Assembly (NCBI GenBank): GCA_017962825.1
Contig: JAGCUO010000003.1
Coordinates: 18,941-82,940 of the forward strand
DNA from: Lachnospiraceae bacterium
GTDB taxonomy: Bacteria > Bacillota > Clostridia > Lachnospirales > Lachnospiraceae
DNA length: 64,000 nt
Reading direction: 5' to 3'
Shown here: positions 35,438-44,764 of the stretch, one piece after another
Layout of the letters: every line of letters begins with the position of its first letter
Position numbering within the stretch: the stretch's first letter is position 1
The notes under the pieces: generated by a model
Told to the model about the DNA's origin: nothing
The model's database searches: none
Seen by the model: only the letters and a program-made list of their open reading frames with translations
Translations under genes and position numbers: made by a program

Positions 35438-36334
35438 ATGACCATACTACAGCTTAAATATGTAATAGCCATAGCAGAAGAGTGTTCCATGAGGAAGGCT
35501 GCTGACAGATTATATGTGTCTCAGCCCAGTTTGTCCAATACTGTAAGGGATTTGGAAACCGAACTTGGAATACAAATATTCGAAAGAGTGCATAACGGCG
35601 TTGTAACAACATCCGCAGGTGCATCCTTTATCGCATATGCCAGAAGCGCCGTCGAGCAATTTGAGATCATAGAAAAAAAATACAGTGACAGAGGTAAGGA
35701 TAAACCGACTTTTTCCGTATCCATGCAGCATTACACATTTGCGGTAAATGCATTTATCGAAACTGTCAAACAATTTGATTGTGAAGAATTTCAGTATTCT
35801 ATAAGAGAAACTCAGACCGGTGAGGTTATTGAGGACGTTAAGAACATGAAGAGCGAGATAGGCGTAATAGCTCTCAGTGACTTTAATAAGAACACTTTTA
35901 AGAAGATATTTGCCGATACTTCACTGGAATTCAAGGAATTATTTACAAGAAACAGCTTTGTATATCTGAGAAAAGACCATCCTTTGGCTAAAAAGAAAGA
36001 ACTGTCACTGGATGAACTGGTTGATTACCCTTGCATGGTATTTGATCAGGGTGATTACAATTCATTTTATTACAGAGAAGAAGCTCTCGCGACCTATGAT
36101 TATAAGAAAGCGATATGTACCAACGAGAGAGCGACTTCGATCGAGTTAATGCTCGGGCTTAACGGATACGCCGTTGGCGCGGCCATGCTTGGAGAGAGTC
36201 TCAATGTGTCCGACATAACGGCAGTAAAACTTAAAGAACAGGAACTATTGACCTTCGGATATATCATCAGAAAAGGCAGTAAGCTCAGCGACATGGGTAA
36301 AATCTTTGTTAAAAAGCTCAAAGCAGTAAAGTGA
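35438..36334 (+). CDS. LysR-family transcriptional regulator
   Basis: 298 residues: N-terminal winged HTH (EECSMRKAADRLYVSQPSLS, TVRDLETELGIQIFER) followed by the periplasmic-binding-like effector domain (from about residue 90). A ribosome site, AAGGAG, precedes ATG 35438. It lies directly before the methionine transporter operon and close to metY and cysK, all on the same strand, so a CysB-like or methionine/cysteine-responsive activator role is likely. A LysR operator cannot be pinned down in the 133-base gap before metQ. A strong terminator separates it from metQ. Confidence 0.9.
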   Translation: MTILQLKYVIAIAEECSMRKAADRLYVSQPSLSNTVRDLETELGIQIFERVHNGVVTTSAGASFIAYARSAVEQFEIIEKKYSDRGKDKPTFSVSMQHYTFAVNAFIETVKQFDCEEFQYSIRETQTGEVIEDVKNMKSEIGVIALSDFNKNTFKKIFADTSLEFKELFTRNSFVYLRKDHPLAKKKELSLDELVDYPCMVFDQGDYNSFYYREEALATYDYKKAICTNERATSIELMLGLNGYAVGAAMLGESLNVSDITAVKLKEQELLTFGYIIRKGSKLSDMGKIFVKKLKAVK

Positions 36335-36344
36335 ATACACATAT

Positions 36345-36376
36345 AAAAGGAAACCGCTTAGCCGGTTTCCTTTTTT
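36345..36376 (+). terminator. Terminator of the LysR gene
   Basis: A perfect 12-bp stem, AAAAGGAAACCG and CGGTTTCCTTTT, with loop CTTAGC and a T-run. Confidence 0.95.
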
Positions 36377-36509
36377 AGATATAGCCTGTGACTATAACAG
36401 ATGATAAATTTAGAGTATTTTACAGAATGTTCCTCATGGACGATAATCCATACATGACAGGTCAAACAAATAAGATCTGCCGATCTAAAGTTCGAGAGGA
36501 GAAAATATT

Positions 36510-37433
36510 ATGAAAAAGAATTTAGTAAACAAAGCAGTAAGCACCATCGTAACAGCACTTCTTGCAGGAAGCCTTCTTGCAGGATGCGGTAACTCAGCTG
36601 AGCAGCAGACTCCTGCGGCTTCAAATGAACCCGCTGAAACAGTTGCTGATGTTCAGGAGACTCAGGAAGAGACCACTGAAGGCGAAGAGGCTCAGGAAGT
36701 AAAGGGAACCATTACCGTAGCTGCAAGCCAGACCCCTCATTCCGAAATTCTTGCAGAGGCTGCAAAGATTCTTGCGGAAGAGGGATGGGATCTTCAGGTA
36801 ACCGTATTTGATGATTATGTTCAGCCCAACAATGTTGTTGAAGCAGAAGAGTTCGATGCAAACTATTTCCAGCACATCCCTTATCTTGAGTCCTTCAATG
36901 AGGAGCAGGGAACTCATCTTGTAAATGCAGGTGGAATCCACTACGAGCCCTTAGGAATCTATGCAGGAACCAAGACCGACCTTGCTGACATTGCAGACGG
37001 AGACGAGATCGCAGTACCCAATGATACCACCAATGAGGCGAGAGCACTTCTTCTCCTTCAGGACAACGGAATCCTTACCCTTAAGGAAGGTGCAGGCCTT
37101 ACCGCAACCGTAAACGATATCGAGTCCTACAATGTTCAGGTAAAGATCATTGAGCTTGCAGCTGAAAGTGTTAAAGATGCCATTCCCGATGCAGCATTCG
37201 TAGTACTTAACGGAAACTATGCACTTGAAGCAGGTCTTTCCGTAGGCCAGGATGCTCTTGCATATGAATCAAATGACTCAACTGCAGCACAGACCTATGT
37301 TAACGTCATTGCAGTTAAAGAAGGACATGAGAATGATGAGGGAATAAAGGCACTCGTAGAAGTTCTTAAGTCCGATGCCATCACTCAGTTCATCATCGAT
37401 ACTTATGACGGAGCTGTAGTTCCTTTTAACTAA
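36510..37433 (+). CDS. metQ: Methionine-binding lipoprotein MetQ
   Basis: 307 residues. The lipoprotein signal ends SLLAGC (Cys26), followed by an acidic Glu/Thr-rich linker (residues 30-66), then the NLPA-family receptor fold: VAASQTPHSEILAEAAKIL, DYVQPNNVVEAEEFDANYFQ and EPLGIYAGTKTDL. It delivers D/L-methionine to the MetNI transporter encoded next. The ribosome site GAGAGGAG is strong. No SAM riboswitch is visible upstream, so regulation probably comes from the adjacent LysR protein or another factor. Confidence 0.93.
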   Translation: MKKNLVNKAVSTIVTALLAGSLLAGCGNSAEQQTPAASNEPAETVADVQETQEETTEGEEAQEVKGTITVAASQTPHSEILAEAAKILAEEGWDLQVTVFDDYVQPNNVVEAEEFDANYFQHIPYLESFNEEQGTHLVNAGGIHYEPLGIYAGTKTDLADIADGDEIAVPNDTTNEARALLLLQDNGILTLKEGAGLTATVNDIESYNVQVKIIELAAESVKDAIPDAAFVVLNGNYALEAGLSVGQDALAYESNDSTAAQTYVNVIAVKEGHENDEGIKALVEVLKSDAITQFIIDTYDGAVVPFN

Positions 37434-37489
37434 GATATACCACTTACATCTATTGAAGGGCACGATACCGATCGGTTCAGGGATAATAC

Positions 37490-38524
37490 ATGAGTAATAT
37501 TATTGAGATCAAACAACTTCATAAATCATTTGTCTCTGAAAAGGGAGAGGTAGAGGCTCTTCGAGATGTGAGTCTTGAAATTGCCAAGAATGATATCTAT
37601 GGGATCATAGGCCTTTCGGGGGCGGGTAAGTCCACCCTCGTAAGGTGTATGAACCTTCTGGAAAGACCCACATCCGGAGAAGTTATCGTAAACGGAAGAT
37701 CGCTGACGGAATTAAACGACAGAGAACTTCGCAAAGAACGAAGAAAGATCGGGATGATAGTCCAGCATTTCAATCTTCTAATGCAGAGAAACGTTGTCGA
37801 TAACGTGGCATTCCCTCTTGAAATAGCGGGCAAGAAGAAAAAGGAAGCCAGGAAAAAAGCACTTGAATACCTTGAAGCCGTAGGCTTGTCAGATAAAGCC
37901 AATGCTTATCCTTCTCAATTATCCGGTGGTCAAAAGCAACGAGTGGCCATTGCCAGAGTTCTGGCATCAAAACCGGAGATTTTATTATGTGATGAGGCGA
38001 CAAGCGCACTCGATCCGCAGACCACCAAATCAATTCTTACTCTGTTAAAACAGATCAATGAAAAATACGGCATTACGATTGTAGTCATAACTCATGAGAT
38101 GAGTGTTATTCAGGAGATATGCAGTCATGTGGCTGTTCTGGAGCACGGAGTATTGGTAGAAAGCGGAAGCACAGAGGAGATATTCAGGTCGCCCAAAACT
38201 GCGGAGGCCAGAAAGCTTGTCTTCAGCGGAAGTGAGCATATTTACGAAATGACTTCCGGCCGAATCGTTCGTATAAGCTTTAACGGCACCAATGCATACG
38301 AACCGACTTTGGGAAATATCATACTGGAGACCAAAACACCGGTTAACATACTTTATGCCAATACCAAAACCGCAACCGGAAATGCCGAGGGACAGATGTT
38401 CATCGGACTTCCGACGGATGAGGCAAAGGCTGAAAAGATCATAGGATACTTCAAAGAAAAGGGATTAAACCCGGAGGAGGTGAGTGCGGATGCTTTCGCA
38501 GCAGGAAATATTGATGATAATTGA
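37490..38524 (+). CDS. metN: Methionine ABC transporter ATPase MetN
   Basis: 344 residues. Walker A is GLSGAGKSTLV near residue 41, the Q-loop is IVQHFNLL, the ABC signature is LSGGQKQRVAIARVLA near 140, and Walker B is ILLCDEATSALD. The C-terminal NIL domain (GQMFIGLPTDEAKAEKIIGY) is the regulatory methionine-binding domain of MetN, allowing inhibition of uptake by internal methionine. The gene overlaps metI by some 35 bases, indicating coupled translation. Confidence 0.94.
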   Translation: MSNIIEIKQLHKSFVSEKGEVEALRDVSLEIAKNDIYGIIGLSGAGKSTLVRCMNLLERPTSGEVIVNGRSLTELNDRELRKERRKIGMIVQHFNLLMQRNVVDNVAFPLEIAGKKKKEARKKALEYLEAVGLSDKANAYPSQLSGGQKQRVAIARVLASKPEILLCDEATSALDPQTTKSILTLLKQINEKYGITIVVITHEMSVIQEICSHVAVLEHGVLVESGSTEEIFRSPKTAEARKLVFSGSEHIYEMTSGRIVRISFNGTNAYEPTLGNIILETKTPVNILYANTKTATGNAEGQMFIGLPTDEAKAEKIIGYFKEKGLNPEEVSADAFAAGNIDDN

Positions 38525-39149
38525 AGGCCTGAGAGATACTATCATCATCGTGGGCTTTTCAACATTTTTCGGATATCTGCTGGGAATGCCTCTCGGTATA
38601 ATCCTTGCGGTAACTGATAAGGGTGGGATAAAGCCCAATGTAGTGGTCTATAAGATCCTGGATCTTGTAACCAATATACTCAGAAGTTTTCCGTTCATAA
38701 TTCTATTGGTAGTATTGATACCTTTGACCAGAGCCATAGTGGGTAAGAGCTACGGAATAGGTGCGACGATAGTTCCGCTTGTTTTTGCGGCGGCTCCCTT
38801 TATCGGAAGGATGGTCGAAAGCTCCCTTAAAGAAGTTGATAAGGGCGTTGTGGAAGCAGCACAGAGTCTGGGAGCGGGTAATCTGACGATCGTATTTAAA
38901 GTACTTCTTGCGGAGGCAAGAACCTCCCTTCTGGTAGGAGCCACAATCGCTTTCGGAACGATCCTGGGATATTCCGCTATGGCCGGTGCAGTCGGCGGCG
39001 GTGGTCTTGGAAGTATAGCGATAAGATACGGTTATAACAGATTTCAGCCGCAGATACTGTGGCCCTCGGTTATCATTTTGATACTTTTGGTACAGCTTTT
39101 TCAGATACTCGGTATGAGGATTTCCAAGAAGCTTGACAGAAGAAAATGA
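38490..39149 (+). CDS. metI: Methionine ABC transporter permease MetI
   Basis: 219 residues from ATG 38490, nine bases after GGAGGAGG; a GTG at 38484 is also in frame but too near that site. Five hydrophobic helices and the EAA loop VVEAAQSLGAGNLTIVFKVL are typical of MetI. The end GGGLGSIAIRYGYNRFQPQI is a family hallmark. With MetN and MetQ it forms the methionine importer. Confidence 0.94.
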   Translation: MLSQQEILMIIEGLRDTIIIVGFSTFFGYLLGMPLGIILAVTDKGGIKPNVVVYKILDLVTNILRSFPFIILLVVLIPLTRAIVGKSYGIGATIVPLVFAAAPFIGRMVESSLKEVDKGVVEAAQSLGAGNLTIVFKVLLAEARTSLLVGATIAFGTILGYSAMAGAVGGGGLGSIAIRYGYNRFQPQILWPSVIILILLVQLFQILGMRISKKLDRRK

Positions 39150-39206
39150 TTCAAGAAGACGTATAATCAAAATATAAAATGTTCTGAAATGCAGATGAAT
39201 ACTGGG

Positions 39207-39247
39207 AGAGCGGGTTATAAGTTTTTTTTATAGCCTGCTCTTATTTT
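39207..39247 (+). terminator. Terminator of metQNI
   Basis: A 13-bp stem with two G-T pairs, AGAGCGGGTTATA and TATAGCCTGCTCT, with loop AGTTTTTTT, followed by TATTTTT. Confidence 0.8.
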
Positions 39248-39361
39248 TATGAATTATACAGGAATCTTGAAATGATGTATCTTAACATCATCAAACAAAA
39301 CAAACATTTCTTACGAAAGATAAGAAACAAACAGCAAAGAGATTTTTGGGAGGTACACACT

Positions 39362-40657
39362 ATGAGCAATCACGAATTCAAATTTGAAACCAAGCAGCTT
39401 CATGTAGGACAGGAGCAGGCTGATCCGGTAACCGACTCCAGAGCGGTTCCCATTTACCAGACTACCTCTTATGTATTCCATTCCGCTCAGCACGCAGCTG
39501 ACAGATTCAATCTCAGAGATGCGGGCAATATCTACGGAAGACTCACCAATTCAACTCAGGGCGTTCTCGAAGAGAGAATTGCAGCACTTGAAGGCGGTGT
39601 CGCAGCACTTGCTCTTTCATCCGGAGCAGCTGCAGTAACATATTCAATCCTTGCAGTCGCAGGAGCAGGCGATAATATCGTAGCACAGAACAGCATATAC
39701 GGCGGCAGCTACAACCTCCTTGATAATACCCTACCTACCTACGGCATTGATACCAAGTTTGTTGATATTCATGATCATGCAGCAGTTGCCGCCGCTGTTG
39801 ATGAGAAGACCAAAGCAATCTTCATCGAGACCCTCGGAAATCCCGGATCGGATATTCCCGATATCGAGAAGATTGCAGAGATCGCACACTCACATAAGAT
39901 TCCTCTTATTATAGATAATACATTCGGAACTCCTTATCTCATCCGTCCCCTTGAGCACGGTGCAGACATTGTGGTTCACTCCGCAACCAAGTTCATTGGC
40001 GGACACGGAACCACCCTCGGCGGAATCATCGTAGACGGCGGAAAGTTCGATTGGACAGCATCCGGCAAGTTCCCCAGACTCACCGAGCCCAACGCAAGCT
40101 ATCACGGAGTATCCTTCGTAGGAGCCGTAGGACCTGCAGCATATGTGACCTACATCAGAGCAATCCTCCTTCGCGATACCGGAGCTGCTATTTCACCCTT
40201 CAACGCATGGGCACTTATCCAGGGACTTGAGACCCTTTCACTCAGACTTGAGCGTCATGTAGAAAACACCAAGAAGGTAGTTGAGTTCCTTGCTAATCAC
40301 CCTCTTGTAGAGAAGATAAGTCATCCTTCACTTAAGGACCACCCTCAGCACGATCTTTACGAAAAATACTTCCCTAACGGAGGCGGTTCTATTTTCACCT
40401 TCGATATCAAGGGCGGCCAGAAAGAGGCATATGCATTCATAGATGGTCTTAAGATCTTCTCACTTCTTGCAAATGTTGCGGATGTTAAGAGCCTTGTCAT
40501 CCATCCTTATGACACCACACATGCTGAGATGACCCCGGAGCAGCTCGCAGCAGCAGGCATAAGCCAGGCTACTATCAGACTTTCCATCGGAACCGAGCAT
40601 ATCGATGACATCATCTGGGATCTTGAACAGGGATTTGAAGCTGTAAAGGCTCTCTAA
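39362..40657 (+). CDS. metY: O-acetylhomoserine sulfhydrylase (Cys/Met PLP enzyme)
   Basis: 431 residues from ATG 39362 with TGGGAGGT upstream; the ORF extension to 39272 is rejected because it lacks a ribosome site and family residues. [20 protein letters not shown] and [21 protein letters not shown] are classic for the MetY group, and the PLP lysine is in [17 protein letters not shown]. It makes homocysteine from O-acetylhomoserine and sulfide. It precedes cysK (O-acetylserine route), so both sulfide-fixing enzymes sit together, next to the methionine importer. Confidence 0.93.
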   Translation: MSNHEFKFETKQLHVGQEQADPVTDSRAVPIYQTTSYVFHSAQHAADRFNLRDAGNIYGRLTNSTQGVLEERIAALEGGVAALALSSGAAAVTYSILAVAGAGDNIVAQNSIYGGSYNLLDNTLPTYGIDTKFVDIHDHAAVAAAVDEKTKAIFIETLGNPGSDIPDIEKIAEIAHSHKIPLIIDNTFGTPYLIRPLEHGADIVVHSATKFIGGHGTTLGGIIVDGGKFDWTASGKFPRLTEPNASYHGVSFVGAVGPAAYVTYIRAILLRDTGAAISPFNAWALIQGLETLSLRLERHVENTKKVVEFLANHPLVEKISHPSLKDHPQHDLYEKYFPNGGGSIFTFDIKGGQKEAYAFIDGLKIFSLLANVADVKSLVIHPYDTTHAEMTPEQLAAAGISQATIRLSIGTEHIDDIIWDLEQGFEAVKAL

Positions 40658-40677
40658 GAATCAGAGGAGGCGATTAT

Positions 40678-40716
40678 ATGTTTACAAGCGGATTTCGATG
40701 TAGTACAACTTTTTAA
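40678..40716 (+). CDS. Candidate 12-residue leader peptide before cysK
   Basis: A short ORF, MFTSGFRCSTTF, with an excellent ribosome site (AGAGGAGG, 7 bases before ATG). It lies in the 136-base gap between metY and cysK, contains Cys and several Ser/Thr, and overlaps nothing else. It could be a regulatory leader peptide. The gap also holds the palindrome GGATCttttGATCC near 40764. No clear terminator pair is seen, so the case rests on the ribosome site and position. Confidence 0.35.
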   Translation: MFTSGFRCSTTF

Positions 40717-40793
40717 TAGAGAAAGAAAAGCTACGACCTCGCAAAATCTAAAAGAACATTTAATGGATCTTTTGATCCGGTAAGGAGATTATT

Positions 40794-41726
40794 ATGGCTA
40801 AGATTTATAAAAGTGCAATTGAACTGATCGGAAACACCCCTCTTTTGGAGCTTTCTCATATCGAGAAAAAATATAACCTTAAGGCAAGACTTCTTGCAAA
40901 GGTAGAGTATTTTAACCCTGCAGGATCCGTTAAGGATCGTATCGCCAAGGAGATGATCGAGGCTGCAGAAGCTGACGGATCACTTAAGCCCGGAGCAACT
41001 ATCATCGAGCCTACTTCCGGAAATACCGGTATCGGACTTGCAGCTATCGCAGCAGCAAAGGGATACAAGCTTATCATCGTCCTTCCCGAGACCATGAGCG
41101 TAGAGCGCAGAAACATCATCAAGGCTTACGGTGCAGAGCTTGTTCTTACCGAGGGTTCCAAGGGTATGAAGGGTGCGATCGCCAAGGCAAATGAGCTTCA
41201 TGAGCAGATCGAGAACAGCTTCATTCCCGCTCAGTTTGAGAACCCCGCTAACCCTGCTGCTCACTACAAGTATACCGGTCCCGAGATCTGGAATGATACC
41301 GACGGAGAGGTTGATGCATTCGTAGCAGGTGTAGGAACCGGCGGAACCATCACCGGTGTAGGAAAGTTCCTTAAGGAAAAGAAATCCGATGTTAAGATCA
41401 TCGCTGTAGAACCTGCTTCATCCCCCGTTCTCTCACAGGGAACCGCAGGAGCACATAAAATACAGGGTATCGGAGCCGGATTCGTCCCCAATACCCTTGA
41501 TACAAGTGTCTATGATGAGATCATTACCATCGAGAATGATGTTGCATTTGAAGGCGGTAAGGAAGTTTCAAGAGAAGAAGGCTTCCAGATCGGAATATCA
41601 TCCGGTGCGGCGCTTAAAGCAGGAATTCAGGTTGCACAGCGTCCAGAATTTGATGGAAAGACTGTAGTTGTACTTCTTCCCGACAGCGGAGACAGATACT
41701 ACTCAACCGATCTTTTCAGCAACTAA
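40794..41726 (+). CDS. cysK: Cysteine synthase A (O-acetylserine sulfhydrylase)
   Basis: 310 residues. The PLP lysine lies in FNPAGSVKDRIAKEM, the substrate loop is IEPTSGNTGIGLAAIAAAKG and the phosphate-binding loop is GVGTGGTITGVGKFL, all as in CysK. GISSGAALKAG is near the end. It makes cysteine from O-acetylserine and sulfide in the cytoplasm. Ribosome site AAGGAG; high-expression codon choice. It is convergent with the regulator gene at 41741, only 14 bases away, without a visible terminator between. Confidence 0.95.
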   Translation: MAKIYKSAIELIGNTPLLELSHIEKKYNLKARLLAKVEYFNPAGSVKDRIAKEMIEAAEADGSLKPGATIIEPTSGNTGIGLAAIAAAKGYKLIIVLPETMSVERRNIIKAYGAELVLTEGSKGMKGAIAKANELHEQIENSFIPAQFENPANPAAHYKYTGPEIWNDTDGEVDAFVAGVGTGGTITGVGKFLKEKKSDVKIIAVEPASSPVLSQGTAGAHKIQGIGAGFVPNTLDTSVYDEIITIENDVAFEGGKEVSREEGFQIGISSGAALKAGIQVAQRPEFDGKTVVVLLPDSGDRYYSTDLFSN

Positions 41727-41740
41727 GTAATATATTCATA

Positions 41741-43474
41741 TCATTCTTCTACAGAAAAATACATCTTTTCAAAAGCTTCCCTCAGTTCGGCGTTCCTTAT
41801 GATCAGCTGGATTGAGGGAGCTCTCATTTTAGAGATCCAGATAAATTCACCCCTGTAAATGATTATGTTGATATTCCTGAAAATACTATTCGGATTCTCA
41901 ACAAGCCTGTAGTTTTTGTTTGCGCGTGCATATTCTCTCGAAACCTCGAGTTGCTCCAAGTATTCCTCATAGGTGTATGGAAGGTCAAAAGGCAGAGGAC
42001 CGCCGGGGAGCTGCATGAAAAGAGGATATTTCTCAAAGTCATCTTTTGTTACAAGGGGAATTTCATCGACAACTTCGATATCCCTGAGCCATACTTCCAT
42101 CATTATTTTGAGTGCTTTTAAGTACTCGACTTCTTTTTCGATGGTTTCCTCGGGAACATTATTTCTTCCCAATACATTTCTGAGAGTCTTCTCAGGAATG
42201 GTGCACATGGGAAGGCTGGCCAGCTTATTGTATCTCGGTCTTTTTTGATATGTATAAACCTTAAGGAATTCCATGAACTCAGGCTGGCTATAGTCGGTGT
42301 ACATCTCCATAAGCGGCGTTGCATTTGCGAGGATCGCATTTGCCGATTGTCTTACTCCGGCTACGAAGGTTTTGGATGTGGTCGTGCGGAAACAATAGCC
42401 GTCAGGATCACCGGCTATACCGGTTCCAATCATGGCTACGCCACCTGCTACTCTCATTAGATGCTTGAAAATATCACTATGTCTTTCAGGGAGATAATAT
42501 ACTTCTACCTGGCCTGTCATATAAAGCGGAAGAAGTCCTTCGAGTACAAAGAGTATCTCTTTGGGGGTGGAGTCCAGATTAAGAACATACTGTATCTTTA
42601 CCCCCTTTTTGAGGATCATGGCAAGAGCTGTCATATACTTCTTGGTGAATTCCGCATCATCGACAAGATATGATATTTCAAAGTCGGAGAACAGGAATAC
42701 CGGCTCATTGGATTTGGATGAAATGATGAGTTTAAGTATGTCAAGTTCGGCGTTCTTAAGGCCATCAGGACCGAAATACACCTTGGTCTTGGGTATTGAG
42801 AAAGGGACATTGGGGAGCTTTATCTCATCGAAGTGGATGGATCTGATGTAATCATTGAGATCGAATTCATCCACGTATTTGAGAAAAACCGAGACATTCT
42901 TGTCCTCGGATACGTTATCGTTATTGAGGATGTATGCTTTCAAAAGAGTACAGAATGAATCGTAGGAGTCAAATTTCTCCGATGCAGGAACACTCAAAAG
43001 ATCTCTGAAAGCTGTAACGGATACATTCTTTCCGAGGGAGGGATATATGAATTTGCAAAGGGTACTTACGAATTCCTCCGGATCGGGGGGACGACGCTTT
43101 CCTGTTCTGATCCTGGAAATATACGAGGGATCATAGTTCATGACTCTGGACATTTCGGAAGCGTTAAGAGAGAGCTCTCTTATAAGGAAATTAAAGTTTT
43201 CGTAATTGAAGGGAACGTTCAGCAGAGAGAGGTCGGAGTCAAAAGCCTCAAGGACCTCGGCTGCACTGATTGGTTCTCGGTCGTTTTTATGGGAGAGCGC
43301 CTCAATTCCGTGAGCAAGCTCATCCAATACACCCCTGTTGTCAAGTGAGGGTACTCTCTGGCCGGTACGGTAGCGGCTGATGACAACCTGAGATACACCG
43401 CTTTCGAGCGACAATTCCTTGGCAGATACGCCAAGCTCTTTTAAGTATGAGTCCAAACGTTCTGAAAAAGACAT
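41741..43474 (-). CDS. Large regulator with two XRE-type helix-turn-helix domains
   Basis: 577 residues on the minus strand. Residues about 14-43 (VSAKELSLESGVSQVVISRY, then RTGQRVPSL) and 97-130 (LNASEMSRVMNYDPSYISRI, then RTGKRRPP) are two separate XRE-like HTH motifs, each ending in the same RTGxRxP loop. The remaining 440 residues are soluble, mixed alpha/beta and not recognised; there is no kinase or TPR signature I can name. Such a large C-terminal part may sense a ligand or bind a partner. A perfect palindrome lies 29-52 bases upstream of the start in its leader, a likely autoregulatory operator. Its target may include the divergent GH5 gene. Confidence 0.78.
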   Translation of the reverse strand: MSFSERLDSYLKELGVSAKELSLESGVSQVVISRYRTGQRVPSLDNRGVLDELAHGIEALSHKNDREPISAAEVLEAFDSDLSLLNVPFNYENFNFLIRELSLNASEMSRVMNYDPSYISRIRTGKRRPPDPEEFVSTLCKFIYPSLGKNVSVTAFRDLLSVPASEKFDSYDSFCTLLKAYILNNDNVSEDKNVSVFLKYVDEFDLNDYIRSIHFDEIKLPNVPFSIPKTKVYFGPDGLKNAELDILKLIISSKSNEPVFLFSDFEISYLVDDAEFTKKYMTALAMILKKGVKIQYVLNLDSTPKEILFVLEGLLPLYMTGQVEVYYLPERHSDIFKHLMRVAGGVAMIGTGIAGDPDGYCFRTTTSKTFVAGVRQSANAILANATPLMEMYTDYSQPEFMEFLKVYTYQKRPRYNKLASLPMCTIPEKTLRNVLGRNNVPEETIEKEVEYLKALKIMMEVWLRDIEVVDEIPLVTKDDFEKYPLFMQLPGGPLPFDLPYTYEEYLEQLEVSREYARANKNYRLVENPNSIFRNINIIIYRGEFIWISKMRAPSIQLIIRNAELREAFEKMYFSVEE

Positions 43475-43502
43475 ATTCCTATCCCTAAAAAATCGTCATT
43501 GA

Positions 43503-43526
43503 CAATGTTGGTAATCTTCAACATTG
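43503..43526. promoter_or_regulatory. Operator palindrome upstream of the double-HTH regulator
   Basis: A perfect 8-bp inverted repeat, CAATGTTG (43503-43510) and CAACATTG (43519-43526), with an 8-base spacer, in the divergent gap. On the minus strand a TATAAT -10 lies at 43542-43547, so the palindrome falls just after the regulator's predicted transcription start. Two palindrome halves match the idea of a dimer of XRE domains. Confidence 0.6.
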
Positions 43527-43596
43527 ATAAGCATATATTACATTATAACGTCCGTTAAATAAAGCCTTTTTTGAAGGTTTTTTTATCTATTTTTTA

Positions 43597-43627
43597 TTGG
43601 TGGTTACTGCGGTTTATTTGATATAAT
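43597..43627 (+). promoter_or_regulatory. Promoter of the GH5 gene
   Basis: A perfect TATAAT at 43622-43627 with a weak -35, TTGGTG at 43597-43602 (19-base spacer). The leader ends in AAAAAGGAAAA before ATG 43676. Confidence 0.5.
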
Positions 43628-43675
43628 TAATTGGTTGCAAGTCCAAAACAATTTTGACAAAAAAGGAAAATAACT

Positions 43676-44704
43676 ATGAGAGAATTTAAGGGGTATGTGC
43701 ACGGAGTGGATCTCGGGGGTTGGTTTTCACAGTGTGATCACACCAAGGAGCGGTATGACAACTTCATCAAGGAAGAGGATTTTGAACGCATCGCATCCTG
43801 GGGGCTGGATCATGTCAGACTTCCCATTGATTACGAACTTGTTGAGGATGAAAACGGAAATTACATTCAGGAAGGTTTTGAGCGTATAAGAAAGGCTCTT
43901 GAACTTGCCGGAAAATATAATCTTAATACCGTTCTCGATCTTCATAAGACTTTCGGGTATTCTTTTGATCTCGGATACGGCGAAAGCGGATTTTTTGACA
44001 ATGAGAGCTATCAGGAGAGATTCTATAAGCTGTGGGAAAAGATCTCTTCCGAATTCGGCGGATACGGCGATGCTCTTGCTTTCGAACTTCTCAATGAGGT
44101 TACCAGCAAAGAGTACAGTGATAAATGGAACAGCATCGCACGTGAGTGCATTAAGAGGATCCGTGTGATCCTTCCTGAAGTGAAGATACTTGTCGGCGGA
44201 TATTATAACAACAGCATTGTGGCCCTCAAGGATCTTGAAGCTCCTTATGATGAAAATATCGTTTATAATTTCCACTGCTATGAGCCTTTGATCTTCACCC
44301 ATCAGGGTGCGGGCTGGGTTGATAAGATGAGTCTTGATTTCCGTATTCCCTTGAGCGCTACTTACGGAGAAATGGCTAAAGCGTCCGAGGAGCAGACAAA
44401 CGGAGTATTGGGTGATCTTAAGCTTTACGATCCTGCTGACAGACTCAGTTCGGAATACTTTGATAAGTTTTTTGCCGAAGCAGTTGCTATCGCGGAGGAA
44501 AGAAATGTTCCTCTTTACTGCGGAGAATATGGCGTAATAGAGACTGCCACTCCCGAAGATACTTTGGGATGGTATGAGATGATCAGTGAAGCATTTAACA
44601 AATATAATATAGGAAGAGCTGCATGGTCATACAGGGAGATGAACTTCGGACTTGTTTCTCCCGCACTTGACGGAATAAGGGACAAACTTATCAAACTCTT
44701 ATAA
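43676..44704 (+). CDS. GH5-family glycoside hydrolase, apparently intracellular
   Basis: 342 residues. The GH5 cellulase fold is recognised from GVDLGGWFSQCD, IASWGLDHVRLPIDYELV and, with the two catalytic glutamates, LAFELLNEVT (acid/base, near residue 142) and PLYCGEYGV (nucleophile, near 283); the conserved FHCYEPLIFTHQG holds the His-Tyr pair. The protein begins directly with MREFKGYVHGVD: no signal peptide or anchor, so it should act inside the cell on imported beta-glucosides or oligosaccharides. It faces the double-HTH regulator across a shared control region. Confidence 0.88.
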   Translation: MREFKGYVHGVDLGGWFSQCDHTKERYDNFIKEEDFERIASWGLDHVRLPIDYELVEDENGNYIQEGFERIRKALELAGKYNLNTVLDLHKTFGYSFDLGYGESGFFDNESYQERFYKLWEKISSEFGGYGDALAFELLNEVTSKEYSDKWNSIARECIKRIRVILPEVKILVGGYYNNSIVALKDLEAPYDENIVYNFHCYEPLIFTHQGAGWVDKMSLDFRIPLSATYGEMAKASEEQTNGVLGDLKLYDPADRLSSEYFDKFFAEAVAIAEERNVPLYCGEYGVIETATPEDTLGWYEMISEAFNKYNIGRAAWSYREMNFGLVSPALDGIRDKLIKLL

Positions 44705-44719
44705 TTTTTCCGAAAAATA

Positions 44720-44748
44720 TTGCAAAGAGTTTCGACTTATATTATTCT
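44720..44748 (+). promoter_or_regulatory. Promoter of the trpE T-box transcript
   Basis: TTGCAA (44720-44725) and TATTCT (44743-44748), spacer 17 bases, immediately before the T-box leader. Confidence 0.6.
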
Positions 44749-44764
44749 GAATAAAACTTAACAA

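Noticed and set aside
36377-36509. SAM or other methionine riboswitch before metQ
   Set aside because: The 133-base gap lacks an S-box core and a terminator; only a ribosome site is clear.
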